Below the pieces are notes generated by a model. That model saw nothing but the letters and a program-made list of their open reading frames with translations. It searched no databases and was not told the DNA's origin. The position numbers and the translations under genes were made by a program. This document shows positions 21,001-25,299 of a DNA stretch of 64,000 nt, in pieces. The stretch covers positions 246,077-310,076 of the forward strand of contig JAQTOU010000004.1 of the NCBI GenBank assembly GCA_028713125.1, given 5' to 3'. Source of the DNA: Elusimicrobiales bacterium (lineage in GTDB: Bacteria; Elusimicrobiota; Elusimicrobia; Elusimicrobiales; UBA9959). Within the stretch, counting starts at the first letter, position 1. Each line of letters opens with the position of its first letter.

Positions 21001-23130
21001 TCGCCCAACTCGGTGGAGAAGAACACCCGGAACGTGCCGATGATGACATTCACCCTGGCCACGCTGAGCGACTATCTCGCCATAGGCCAGATCAGGTTCA
21101 CGCAGGCCGGGACCATCAACAGCCTCACGCCGGGATACGGCGACGGCGACCTATCCACCGTTTCTCTCTGGAAGGACGACGGCGACGGGGCCTTTAACCC
21201 TATAATGGATTACCGCCTGGGCTACGTGGTGAATTCCGCCACCAACCCGTTCAAGAACGGCATCACTGTCAGCATGATGGACGGCAATCTGCCTTACCTG
21301 ATAGTTTCGAGCGGCGCGGTAGTCCTGCACCTGACCTGCGATATCAGCTCGGCCACCGACCTCTCGGGCGCCGATACGCTGGGACACCTTGCCAGCCTGT
21401 CGCTCAACTCTTTCGTCGACTTCCGCGGCCTGAGCGGCCAGCCGCTCGCCGCCGGCCAGTATGCGGGCGACAGCTACCCGATGACGTCCAACCGGGTGCT
21501 GATCTCGCCGGCCATCATCCCGCTCACGCCGGTCTACCGGCCTATCATGCTGGCCTCAAACGGCTACCCGGTCTACGCCCAGCTGGGCGTCTCAAGCACC
21601 GTGGTGCTCGGCGCCAATAATCTGCCGCTGGCGGATCCCGCCTACTGGATCTACAACTCGCCCCCTGCCGGCTGCAAGGCCGGCGAGCCGCTGCTCGACA
21701 TAAACGGCGACGGGAAGCCGGATAACTTCGATTATTACGGCACCGGCAAGTGCACTAATATCAGCCTCAATAACACCGGCCTGCCCTCCTTCGATATAGA
21801 TGGCGACGGGATCCTGGATTATGAGAGCAATAACGACTACGTGCCGGACCGCATAATGGACGACGGCACAGGCAAGCCGCTCTACTTCCTGGGCGATAAT
21901 GTCAGGAACGCCAGGGTGCTGCTGGCCGTTTCTGACCTCGGTTCCGTGCCCTCCGCCTGGTCCGCCAAGACCACGGAGCTGCCGGCCATGTGGAACCCCG
22001 CCTCCGGCCCCGTGGTTTCATACGAGGTTTCGCTCGGCGGCAACTACAACGAACCCACCAATATAAAGAATTCCTGGCAGCCCGCCGGGATCGGCCCCGT
22101 GCTGTCCGGCAAAGTGACCAATGTGGCGCTGTCCCCAGGCCACTTCACCAAGCTGCTTACCCGCATAGAGGTTAACTCCTCCTCGTTCACCGTGCAGTCC
22201 GCCGACGGGTTCGCCGCCGAGGGTATCGTTTACGTAGGCAACGAGATAATGCTGGTGAACAAGCTGGACAACGTTTCGTTCAAGATAGTCCAGCGCGGCA
22301 TACAGGGCTCTTTCCGGGGTCCGCATACCTCCTGGGGAGAGACGGTTTCCGACCGCGGCTACCTCGTCTCCGTGCGCGGTATAATGGCGGACGGCCGCTA
22401 TATACCCAGCGAGAACGGCGTGCCGATAATGATCTACCGCATCGACGTCACTAATCCCACGAGTCCCGGCGCGCCCGAGCCGCAGGTGGCCAGAGGCCAG
22501 GCCTCGGGACAGGCGTACACCCTCAAGTGGGCCGCCTCGGAGGACCCTGAGTCCAATGTGATGTCATACGAGATACAGGAGCGCGAGGGCATCAGCCCCG
22601 TCTGGAGGACGGTAGCGGCCCTGCCAGGCTTCAAGACCGGCGGCGCTATAAACAATATCTATACGGTCGGCGACGCCACCGTGCCCGGGGAAACCCCCAG
22701 GCCGCTGGGCACTTACTATACCTACAGGGTGCGCAGCTGGAACTTCGCCGGCCAGCATTCCGAGTGGTCTACGGTTTCCACCCCGGCCGGAACCACCATA
22801 GGCAAGGAGCTGCTGAGCAAGGTCTCCAGTTATCCGAACCCGGTGGACCTGCGCAAAGGCGGCGTTGAAGGCAGGGTCGATATAACTTACTCCTTAAATG
22901 ACAATGCCGAAGTGACGATGACGATCTATGACCTGCTTGGCTACGTGGTGCGCGAATTCAGGTTCTCAAGCGGCTCGGACGGCGGCAAACTGGGCCCGAA
23001 CCATGTGCTCTGGAACGGCCAGAACGGCCTGGGCGGCACGGTCTCCAAGGGCGGCTATATAGTGCGCGTGAAGGCCTCCAGCCCCAAAGGCAGCAAGGTC
23101 ATCATGAGGAAGATAGGCGTTATACATTAA
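1..23130 (+). CDS. Giant multi-repeat extracellular protein, 5' end outside window
   Basis: The frame is open from base 1, so about 7,709 residues are visible and the true start lies upstream; the GTG at 16 is not taken as the start. Three repeat zones are visible. Zone A (bases 1 to about 9540) has about 24 Ig-like units of about 130 residues, each opening with D-x2-P-P-x-S and carrying YWNG and DKAGN motifs. Zone B (about 9540-16250) has about 16 units with a LLxxPGE opening, a TAG motif and D-x-YGN, resembling bacterial Ig/invasin domains. Zone C (about 16260-21650) repeats LRLTM, KLDR and VWxDxNxDG motifs. Then come calcium-loop-like segments (DINGDGKPD, DIDGDGILD; about 21700-21870), a fibronectin III-like domain (about 22440-22800) and a C-terminal FlgD/T9SS-type Ig domain (YPNPVD to the end). 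It is probably a surface adhesin or stalk protein; the function is inferred from architecture only. Confidence 0.9.
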   Translation: MNQYAVDRALNNSAGAYFSTFTFLMDTTAPDSKVSNPGNNSFIQGSLPAITGTADDSVENLLGMTDPTRNYEAGIAVPGVQVSLQRLSDDKWWDEGNGWVSQRIWHPTTYTGASSGTWTYGNLAGAITNNTTYYAISRATDIVGNMQVTYTTNYFAGDATPPNSSALVPSGLVSAINFVSGTASDTSPGELRNSGVVMIALKRVSVPQACYDNSAAPAAQWTSCPSGGYPGNLLWFSTATISDPKGQPGTWTWDTSALSWMNDSFYELRALALDKAGNMRAYPLETAPDVAFHFVTPAADTNITTPGNEMGSGVNMGNYKSTDLSSLLGNGSNLRFNLANPNSLQIHLKRLKEPASWWFEPDGGYWLNTDTYTYTNVETGFGNWGMGFTVSKSFSVDNASYTFTTIGFNPANQAENPPTNRTVIVDDTKPLSGVRVPGQQYINSMVTISGTAYDPGREELPAPVREGLSNVSILIQNYQGLYWNGGKFETQMASSTIATVLNFGTLEWSTATLITPALLDGNEYTIYVKPVDKAGNEPASNEMPFFKVDYDTAPPSSGFTVPGNYAILNSLPSITGTAADPLGSNSPGLRSDLARVELQIYDNFAAFWHAGANTFVNDISSFNIVSGLNSWSYSHASLNPALQSGRFYVFQSRAVDKAGNTQAGFSSGVSSVTVIWDTDKPQSFMVLPVEGGNYKPSVLASGNEINGTSSDLPLPFVGMKLSTTQINLSYLSDNVTYYWDGSAFVAAATEGEVIQDSSWRDTNSSDTWKYTPLGIGSWVSDKPYKLRVRAFDKAGPMGIHGGNEQNPWTVVNFIVDNTPPVSRISTPTAGVFIQGSLPQISGTSYGGLSGLAAASGLKLTISNQVAGDTWYWNGHIAQGWSSGTVIELPVDYTSSASTITWTYPPATWDPPAISIDNHVYTLSVAGLDKAGNAETPSPITVTSDFNYPVITISTPMAGANSFYGPGRTTGQLLGSSLDSPAGIVPPIRTQIADISQSGDFTTMPKWNGSAWTVVASTWLGVGSLAPWSYAEPAWPDNKRFRIEMKAADYAANQVPDGTYLREFIYDVNKPSSTIMVPLAAFHNLAQITVSSGSASDWVTYAATQAMSGIAVDGVEVQIAVQSSGDTYNGTAFTPGSFWRKAAITPTAQNYDAVLTTNIVSGVRWSYPRAPDTWPPAVPLTEGSTYTVRARATDRSFNQEIYVEKSFCYDNSAPTTTIVMPGNLAYTALPVISGTVLESYGSLNPVDGIQLVIQRVGNDYWNGTNWDPAGSWNPATHWRNATSFGGGFWSLTDTNLDNYFNSLRGSVSSFQFRLYIRGKDLAGNQSRPGVLPPAAPDATFVLDPVLPTSKVTFPSSGAYLNAPITFLAGTASDVSGGTPSDLARVRVRFSRLDSAGTRSYYSTLNSNWAGGPSDWQFADVDAALTPWTRTLPGVTFYGPSGVNNADGYRFEIQSEARDATQPDNGGPNTEVLYATSTFLMDFSTPTAFIQQPGHLTYQQTLGAISGTAADPVAGGGIPSGLKAIWVEISDTDRKPQQFWNFNLPTPVWQTAYSSGAITAATNWSVAASSLPNNTADLTKSWSVGRSSATFVIKVKAQDRAGNYSDFSLNQSTFTLDLMLPISKIVSPPAENGFYLVVSSVIGTAVDYTSGISSVQVRIQQDPSQAPENTCTDTSINGYYYNGSNWQPGESWQGVTTYDAGTSSWTYNTSAVVFRAYCYYVIRSSASDNMTNGENPWGSRRFRFMPPPAATRVNLPENLKYYKSLTTVSGTANADTKRVGLELRRLSDNWYWDFNSAWQLSLSSVAITPLPDHSWSQSASLPQFLSGSSYTFRSVGISFSEVYEGGPVVNTVYFDTAPPTALVQLPSAAQLYYKSIPKLGGLAQDPPGVSPPASGIGKVWAELYAVNGPDISKYWDNATNSFTASWNQAGNQGSYYVAVSSWEYAVSFPTAAYANGAQYRVRAKSLDNTYSNSTLEGIESEFSDVNLVFNFDVTVPTAVVTSVTPGQRRSGVSAASGTLTEENVLANSIGYQPGMQIQGVKVGIKYNNFNQYWDHLSGWQPAPAVWPAASIYQSSWSYTNMPVWADDGSYTIWAEATDKAGNVQTNFTGNGSSVTFTVDKAAPALAVLVPAANSKISSVVSLTGTADDPNWLTNSGIAGASNIQAQVSYLSGADTYYFDNAAAFSSSTLNDTNSWYNAGVWTPQGPSSGTWIYQPAGLSGAMVPDKVYRFRARAQDNAVPVPNPASLMANVVTNANVIYDVTKPVSRIIYPREGLKIKASNWATVTGTAVDNLAGISALSQLVVSIAEVSPAAAHWDGLAGPGTFTATSEVFRQLGEATLGAAYAGGNWSFNAPALRDGYTYLMKVRASDDVSPPNTETAISSITFTYDTTPPAAAILYPYSLPDLRANIKALTSVSGTAYEQFGIKSASISVQEADTLLYYDEYAVPIPTFSSVTQKWLTAAISGTGPAYTWSVAAPPPLTDNKNYNIQVTADDVAGNLLTPPSATVVRFDIAKPLSNPTLPLNGDFLNALVSVSGTAQDVNSNPSGMVGGSAATQIKIQRPDGQYWTGSTWGLETWLPSSAGLNWTKNTDLPPSDNNTGLQDGLLYTVMTRAYDVAGNTQSVILAGNSFTFDVSSPTAFVSLPFNNTRKITLPLITGTAADVFNTNFPQIRIYDATLNYAWMGGTGNCGGVTLPGWVNTVCSASLDVWNVAVGSSSVGGSFNWSYDTSSLPWPNRDGALRVDVKATDRAGNYSVASSTFSFDDVAPVSLVTYPPVNGTLYSSMTAISGTSYDQTSPISNVNIRMWYLSGPTTYYWQPVVPHWSASDTGWWSIASAPGSKATPNPWAYNDASFDFNNPGAATFAWKEGTHDGGNGKTFYIVTKARDGTTNDEVSLTTRTFVFDNVPPVSAPVMPGIDTSYNTMPLIWGTSMDAVTTVASAKISIRSENEPGGAKYFDGSAFLNTNETWLPILPQNLFQSSWTYSPTLLTFTTGYHYVIKSSATDSIGNVQSIVGASRFLWDTTEPQSAVVTPVNTAVYNDNKAILGNASDTGFTNGINGTGSGVYPDQPWHRGKVETLVFRDTAPFVLPALGPINSGGYDDTGYFWNGSTWTPSSGVPVWTQGQFTDTLGNWQYTGLVCDNDVERAAHTCWVRGEPYVSWVRVTDNAGNVESIVDQGPKFYIAAPAQSFEVTMCQDSACNTIINSAVAGSDVYLQVRAMDGLNGSGQTAAAYNGTVNYYVDGVPGGPEVMDNNSSPDNLTGLPMTHTFVIGDYGIYTAPLRLRKAAVRTLRTEDRDNPAIFGSKNVTVSPTTADRVQVIADLDNAGQLPAPGRTEAGVEGSTGTPRTKTAGTSVPFLMQVTDMYWNLVVSSYAHVYVTDTDPNNNNLSPDGYVNFTGSTTISRTFVSASYSGWNVLASSQGLITGNMRNPSSNVPVIANTADRLLALFPGEDRVQGKFDAQPYGKSGTIAPLLAGTTFQTRVYGVDEFYNTDLTANFKIFASIPTDPYDTNPSSYTLAGGSTTVSFNPVVAGTQTIKVESQALLLSGGTSVYFTPDPVTVWWNRPVKLHLIAPPGQGLLSGLPPYGANPSPGGKSGAPAALTAGDTAQMTVYLVDQYYNVVKGTTPFMAVSSNTPNVQIDFIGDDNIQLRGMHPTPYQRSLIDGTTNFTVIPVTRNQSAGLSVRVTGFGGIGTQFSTDTVSGIIVNPAPAKKLLLMVPNETVAEGIGEGKTGTAGPLIAGTTYTITVRSVDVFGNLANDGRSVKLLSNDIYAVMPPAQLLDSGAADITGFVPSAATSNLVIDAIDFDNTTPKLATSTDSGITVNPGPASRLIVLLPTQYLVPGKVVPPYGVAGAISTQTASIYFNAEVYAADTRYNRVPDPALDKTIRVTSNDPFSPSLGDFTMVDGSAAVSNISLRTAGARTITVADYNPASNPLGTTVSGGLLLDPYVPTRLRAMIPGENRVSGSVTNGRSGSDIGQQAGFPFTVTVDITDYAWNLTPGATQEVRLVSVNDPQALIAPASQVITGSATFTVTPIRAGNTVFRAEAVSPGPPTMAGAFDLATSIHVVPGVPRRLLLIMPSASGETFSQVSATGRGGQPTVKTAGTDFSVQVGVIDDYFNLVPGKPADITVNTPTDPYALPVATASINTASGYSDLILVNMRTAATHYLTVTADSSSGLNPEPQSSTFTVRPAKPMGLQLLMPGEQADPGSGNYPAGGKKALAPPNTQTAGAGLNATVNLVDRYMNVYKDLSVGPTVYVVTSDIYDIDFDSAPLNYGTRQIPLNLVTKTNLASAKVFPVDASDNYDCSENPGGACLSDDAAAKVSFKVYASTAVRLEVVLPGQSLVEGKCAISPPCRNTSATLTWPGRSGPPSQHTIGGGALFAGVYLTDIFFNRATEATDAGQDTNPVAAMPEVRVALPGDPHAGVPDVQTLSNGSAVFSISPRVSITTYTVLAATSAASAAGTELYNSGISTLTVNPGPAVSMGYVVTSTTVVAGIPFSAELSVRDSYGNICSTGPNVYLGTVTFVVTDQVKSLQDPSLTQATTIYSYSDYGVKNLVNWFVLRKAGPDTIGAHDSFFTTIKVDPPLAIGVIPGPPMIYRVTPNADEEVPAGKADSRAVRELTGQLADSFDNDIPSAGLPAYVMMGRVYGSTGTLKYWDTQWKDVGVSTLIYTSTSGQVGISPKLGYQVSSKSGDWARVWIGTTTVPASQAAYDNYAAARQNLSGVLTTTGGDPSKLVLVPNAGDTDIKAEANVGINEMAGTGALFTVERRDDFDNVTKQGETGVYLGLPADQVAVHTGLGRTMATFGNVGDYGFRDFGDNEFVSAVIIPINKTRASFRYKDRTSSYSGVDPATNDYEDGRPGYWQLEARSGAMQPAIHQLRLTPQAISQVAFGNAPRSMTAGKLTDRFLDLQIFKAELRDMFDNPSVATAPVTIVLSTFTRQPSLINDSFSFSASSRVSGAFPPVFASTITTLDIPLNVYSATFYYLDTTASSVYPSSAAPIKPILKLEVPEMTGWAASTQSVTITPDLTYRVNVSSSAGQVLTAGVTSQFFLMSIEDHYGNPTPVSGGQEDALNAGVAFTMNSSSLGDVKFAAPNASGFVSPPGTAVMALGQATTSFYLIDTLVSAPTHQMTITTVLSKGWLPAISSYTVTPNLPDHVAFASLPRRLVAGTTVQYLDYLLGITTPTPVGVVLKDRYENNTTTSSVVRFRFSAARTTTFGGIDASTPTLSTNPSWHLLKTSPYDLDMPPGSSYASIYVWDTIVGSAAITVNSTILSNAQSLPAVTQDQFITPGNAAYLTLHHPYVLTNPLRVRSAGYLKLRARDQYGNIASGDSVNGKYYLGKVNMRTNTKGSADLWAYPAPNTTDYTFIQADAGEHQLLVQDTLVETLKVSATDYNNPLIYGYTGDSSRGMPVGSNADVVLSGLVITPRDFAPEDPLPVSKTSIGISKYAIYQGDGVIADVPSPVPMLRLTMQAMPAGAPSSYMQSVQVKSSGTLANSDIIEIGMYADNTAAGQQGVFDGEAVLGAKPVDIFMSSGTYDESLRGWKFEDLSVKVGTAAIVSNTARNFFFAVRMSTVAATPRSFALMMDNPDFVVLNSTLVGVAYNNFPIITATSPVRNQPATIRIEGSDIGAWWQAGVDAGKNAYVEQGVDRAGFLAIKAWTDNFTGTIRSFRIIKTGTGSGSDLKSVRLFLETDTDTSTSTVRTFDKAIDKEVTDPANPPVFNPADPGTFVLPLYNPGVDGLVSIATRTYYVVYEFKPDAIPSPMPPDPATMITHGARLENSAVSLMDGVVGAFSPVASSTVPLYATSDMVYLADVNKSAPNDFSKPSFVTQNDKNKAVVRLTMQIKDTIGSAVWKGLKLDRWVTGAENGNTPAWNKVTDVKKISVWHDSNKDGLLETTGTVKDTEVILIGSQDRKFPYDTLKTPLVSTDTVIRVVDIQKFFPSDSPFPRAPGRLVINDGQADPAFKEVVYYNSVDVLTNTFGGITRAAEGTAKVLWSSGTVISGQAILPLIGEGGNMDGQVIFTEPKDYFVTYDIDPLANVSNFSYLGMATRSTDYFLIDAPKFMSPANIGVSSPGKTLSLIGGVAEYADSVMVRATDTITGDTLQQKAVNQPILSFTVETDVADAVWRWMLVYATGTVIKDATAANDVSAVKVWYDKDNNGFLGPNDTLVGSGTFGNTIFGPLAARVDLSTQRVITPDEATARALSRRYFLTYDMKDSALPNDAFGNSRFIGAYLKPESFAQNSPSADDPSKNSISLPNYFSQASSNLTFTSKVREIISAPSTITVLTEQIFAPNGGASAPAIRLAADVNTTGASDAAWAVVSTAGLPTSGYLTADNEIIKYDGIVGTSLWMVTRGAFSTPIVTHSSGTAMGIMVSQGTDNYPFLKMSLTTSGYGVRWKGFKLVRKQPSGVNGYDSDVANIRVWKDNGNGVFDRDAATGMNTADTVIGTGRFGENDPVGKATVYVVDPALNKQDYVVVSATPTVIFISMDIDKTARFSHAQLQPQNDVLGVQIPFETNFIFGPDNSGHNASFLKPVESPAAVLMPTLNNISLTPEDISPVTVVQNDKSVGLLAMRMVTDKTSARIEAIKLDRRGTSSDSDIDLIKVWQDSNDNCILDSVDTASTTTGMYPNLMSYGNEAYSSGTVNIVLKNAIVVTTVPSCAFISYDMSQFAKVGSGAGLTINSAADFTVGIPNTLALSTWPINTMPITVQEIPSFVTMGVYDMAAELVQTGGVGQAQIRVPVVRLNLATEAGNARWSAIKVQRTGASNDPNAPFARNTDVKFVSIYQDSNQNDLLDVNDVNVSEAKTTLYAPFTSTDTVPFHLVLDSVSGFPSAGRIYISEAELATYNSTGTTPSGKPYLNVMSRGEKLGDLTTPKVNHPAQAVVRKVDLYDQDNVLNTQIQINLSQVQTLSPLPQTYFAVYDIGEQAVKANKVGLMVRDRSWLTVNIPHDISPSIYMGVTKVLNRGTYLDVYPFSSSLVPIRAITLTASGMNVSPNSVEKNTRNVPMMTFTLATLSDYLAIGQIRFTQAGTINSLTPGYGDGDLSTVSLWKDDGDGAFNPIMDYRLGYVVNSATNPFKNGITVSMMDGNLPYLIVSSGAVVLHLTCDISSATDLSGADTLGHLASLSLNSFVDFRGLSGQPLAAGQYAGDSYPMTSNRVLISPAIIPLTPVYRPIMLASNGYPVYAQLGVSSTVVLGANNLPLADPAYWIYNSPPAGCKAGEPLLDINGDGKPDNFDYYGTGKCTNISLNNTGLPSFDIDGDGILDYESNNDYVPDRIMDDGTGKPLYFLGDNVRNARVLLAVSDLGSVPSAWSAKTTELPAMWNPASGPVVSYEVSLGGNYNEPTNIKNSWQPAGIGPVLSGKVTNVALSPGHFTKLLTRIEVNSSSFTVQSADGFAAEGIVYVGNEIMLVNKLDNVSFKIVQRGIQGSFRGPHTSWGETVSDRGYLVSVRGIMADGRYIPSENGVPIMIYRIDVTNPTSPGAPEPQVARGQASGQAYTLKWAASEDPESNVMSYEIQEREGISPVWRTVAALPGFKTGGAINNIYTVGDATVPGETPRPLGTYYTYRVRSWNFAGQHSEWSTVSTPAGTTIGKELLSKVSSYPNPVDLRKGGVEGRVDITYSLNDNAEVTMTIYDLLGYVVREFRFSSGSDGGKLGPNHVLWNGQNGLGGTVSKGGYIVRVKASSPKGSKVIMRKIGVIH

Positions 23131-23157
23131 GAGGGGAGGGGGAAGGTTCGCGGGGCC

Positions 23158-23280
23158 TGGCAAGGGTATGGGCCCGGCGGGCGCGCTATCGGCCACACCG
23201 TGGCCGCGCTCACCCCTCGGCCTCCGCTCTTACGTAAGCTCCGGCCTGCGGGAAGGCCCGCCGAACCCATACCCTTGCCA
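23158..23280. repeat. Foldback (palindromic) intergenic repeat, copy 1
   Basis: Two perfectly complementary 15-nt arms (23158-23172, TGGCAAGGGTATGGG, and 23266-23280) enclose a second 8-bp stem (23175-23182 with 23256-23263) and an inner GGCCAC-ACC-GTGGCC hairpin. The same layout recurs at 25110-25243 and, inverted, at 25300-25421. The element sits 27 nt after the giant gene. It has no T-run, so it is not an obvious intrinsic terminator. No gene is seen in the 417-nt gap 23131-23548; it holds this repeat, a promoter and a candidate riboswitch. Confidence 0.85.
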
Positions 23281-23338
23281 CCCGCTCCAGGTTGTGGGGG
23301 GGTAAAATAAGGGGATTGACTTGTCAAGGGATTGGGCC

Positions 23339-23366
23339 TTGACAAACGGGGTTTGTGTGGTATACT
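23339..23366 (+). promoter_or_regulatory. Sigma70-type promoter for the PorV-like gene
   Basis: TTGACA (23339-23344) and TATACT (23361-23366) are separated by 16 nt, a near-consensus promoter. Transcription from about 23373 would give a leader of about 175 nt containing the candidate riboswitch. Confidence 0.75.
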
Positions 23367-23410
23367 ATTAATGCCGTAAATCTGTAACGAGTTTGTAATG
23401 CAGGATTGTT

Positions 23411-23489
23411 ACGATAATAGCAAAGCCGGTTAAAGCCGGCGGCGCAAAGTCAAGACCCGCTAAGTGAGCGGGGGTCAGACTACCGAAAA
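23411..23489 (+). promoter_or_regulatory. Candidate GEMM-type (cyclic-dinucleotide) riboswitch
   Basis: The leader reads GCAAAG, then a CCGG-UUAAAG-CCGG hairpin, then GGCGCAAAG, then a second hairpin (AGTC...GACT closing, with a GACCC/GGGTC stem), then ACTACCG. GEMM-I aptamers, which bind c-di-GMP or cGAMP, have the same order: GCAAA, a hairpin with GNRA loop, GACGCAAAG, a second hairpin, UNCCG. Differences from consensus are a UAAA rather than GAAA loop, GGCGCAAAG rather than GACGCAAAG, and a short second arm. A small GCAAT/ATTGC hairpin followed by TTTT (about 23499-23518) lies before the preferred start and could be an expression platform. The call is by eye only. Confidence 0.45.
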
Positions 23490-23548
23490 CGATGAAACGC
23501 AATTGTTGTATTGCTTTTGCCCCCTTGGCTATATTATTGAAGCGTGTA

Positions 23549-25102
23549 ATGCGCTTCAGTGTATCCATGGGGCTTTTTATTGCGTTTTCGGCGTCCGCGG
23601 CGATGGCCCAGAGCGGCGGCCAGCCCGGGCAGTTCATGTCCTACGGCGCCGGCGCCCGCGGCCTCGGCATGGGCGGCGCCTTCTTCGCGGTGGCCGACGA
23701 CTCCTCCGCCTCCTACTGGAACCCCGCCGCCCTCACCCTGCTCGAGCGCAAGGAATTCTCCGCGATGCAGGCCACGATGTTCGCCGACACCACCCTGAAC
23801 TTCTTCACCTACGCGCATCCCACCACCACCAAGGGCACCTGGGCTATCAGCATGACCCAGCTCAAATCGGTGGGCTTCGAGAAGATCCAGATCACCGCCG
23901 ACCCCAGCACCGACGAGATCATAAACCTCAAGACCCTCGGGACCTTCGACAGCGTGGAGCGCGCCCTGGCCTTCTCCTGGGGCCGCGACGTTTCGGACAA
24001 GCTCTCTTTCGGCATCATGCTCAAGAACATCAGCCGCACGCTGGACACTTCGGCCGATTCTTTCAACGCCATCGACATCTCGATGCTGCAGAAGTTCTCC
24101 AAGACCTACCGCGCCGCCATCGGGGTGCAGAACGTTTTCTCGATGTCCTCCGGCGACACCGAGGACAAGCTGCCCCTGACCCTCAAATTCGGCCAGGCCC
24201 TGAGCCTCTTCAAGGGCAACCTCCTGTTCGGCTTCGACATCATGAAGCCGCAGGCCTCCGATATGAACTGGCGCTTCGGCGGCGAGTACTGGCTGATGTA
24301 CTGGGCCGCGCTCCGCTTCGGCGTGATGGGCGCCCCCGGCATCCAGGAGGCCGATTTCGGCCTGGGCATCAAGTACAAGAACCTGGGCTTCGACGTGGCG
24401 CAGGGCGTGCACGCGCTTGGAACCACCACCCGCTTCTCGGTAACTATGCGCATGGGCCAGTCCAACAAGGGCAAGCACGACCGCCAGGTGCGCGAGCTGG
24501 TCCGCCAGGCCCTGCAGTACTTCAAGTCCGGCTACTTCAGCCGCGCGATGGAGAAGCTCCGCGCCGCGATGGACGCCGACCCCGGCAACGAAGAGATCCG
24601 CCGCATGGTGACCCGCCTGCAGGGCGCCATCGACTTCGTGCCCGACGCCACCGGCGGCGAGGAAGTTCCCACCCTCACCCGCCGCGGCATCATCTCCTAC
24701 GTGGACGGCAAGGACCTCCGCTCCTCCGTCAACGTGCTGCGCCACGCTTTCAACAAGGACCCTAAGAACGACCGCCTGCTCTCCCTGCTTAACATGGTGG
24801 AGCGCGAGGCCGGCGTGAGCGAGCTTACCCGCAAGCCCGAGGGCCCCGAGATCTTCACCTATATCGACCAGCGCACCTACGACGCCCGCGCGGCCATCTA
24901 TGACGGCAAGTACGACCTGGCCATGAAGCGCGCCCAGGACATCCTGGACCTGGAGCCCAACAACGAGACCGCGCTCGAGATCATGGGCAGTTCCTTCTAC
25001 CTGATGGACCAGAAAGAGAAAGCGAAGGTCATCTGGGAGAAGGTCGTGGAGATCAACCCCAACAACACCATGGTGAAGAACTTCCTGAAACAGGTGAAGT
25101 AA
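23549..25102 (+). CDS. PorV/UPF0164-like outer-membrane protein with C-terminal TPRs
   Basis: The product is a 517-residue exported protein. The start at 23549 gives a clean signal peptide ending in SASAAMA, just before QSGG; an in-frame ATG at 23492 would add 19 residues but overlaps the candidate riboswitch platform. The mature N-terminus carries GARGLGMGGAFFAVADD and WNPAAL, the signature of the PorV/PorQ/UPF0164 barrel group (FadL-like fold). PorV in Bacteroidota receives and anchors type IX secretion cargo. From about residue 310 the barrel gives way to TPR-type helical repeats (for example ALQYFKSGYFSRAMEKLRAA and AQDILDLEPNNETALEIMGS). A role in surface placement of the upstream giant protein is plausible from adjacency and its T9SS-like C-terminal domain, but unproven. 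Confidence 0.8.
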   Translation: MRFSVSMGLFIAFSASAAMAQSGGQPGQFMSYGAGARGLGMGGAFFAVADDSSASYWNPAALTLLERKEFSAMQATMFADTTLNFFTYAHPTTTKGTWAISMTQLKSVGFEKIQITADPSTDEIINLKTLGTFDSVERALAFSWGRDVSDKLSFGIMLKNISRTLDTSADSFNAIDISMLQKFSKTYRAAIGVQNVFSMSSGDTEDKLPLTLKFGQALSLFKGNLLFGFDIMKPQASDMNWRFGGEYWLMYWAALRFGVMGAPGIQEADFGLGIKYKNLGFDVAQGVHALGTTTRFSVTMRMGQSNKGKHDRQVRELVRQALQYFKSGYFSRAMEKLRAAMDADPGNEEIRRMVTRLQGAIDFVPDATGGEEVPTLTRRGIISYVDGKDLRSSVNVLRHAFNKDPKNDRLLSLLNMVEREAGVSELTRKPEGPEIFTYIDQRTYDARAAIYDGKYDLAMKRAQDILDLEPNNETALEIMGSSFYLMDQKEKAKVIWEKVVEINPNNTMVKNFLKQVK

Positions 25103-25109
25103 GGGGTTC

Positions 25110-25243
25110 GCGGGTGGCATGGGTATGGGCCCTTCGCTCACGGGCTCTCGCACACCGTGCTCGGCCCTCCTCTCTCGGCCTCCGCGCTTATGCAAGCGTC
25201 GGCCTCCGAGAGGTCGCTCAGAACCCATACCCATGCCACCCGC
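25110..25243. repeat. Foldback intergenic repeat, copy 2
   Basis: Arms of 20 nt (25110-25129 and 25224-25243) are perfectly complementary: GCGGGTGGCATGGGTATGGG and its reverse complement. Inside are a GCAC-ACC-GTGC hairpin, a CTCTCGG/CCGAGAG stem and a CGCTT-ATGC-AAGCG hairpin. Arm sequence differs from copy 1 at a paired position (A to T in one arm, matched in the other), so pairing is kept. It begins 7 nt after the PorV-like stop. The 440-nt gap 25103-25542 holds only copies 2 and 3 and a probable promoter. Confidence 0.88.
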
Positions 25244-25299
25244 TCCACTTAATTTATGCGTCAGCCCGTTTTCTGTTCAATCGAGCCTCTGGGCGGAGA

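Noticed and set aside
23158..23280. Foldback copies as Rho-independent terminators
   Set aside because: No run of T follows any of the three copies; the loops are over 80 nt long with nested hairpins.
23464..24765. + strand ORF of 433 residues in another frame over the PorV-like gene
   Set aside because: The 23549-25102 frame has a signal peptide, PorV motif and TPRs; the other is a shadow rich in Arg and Pro.
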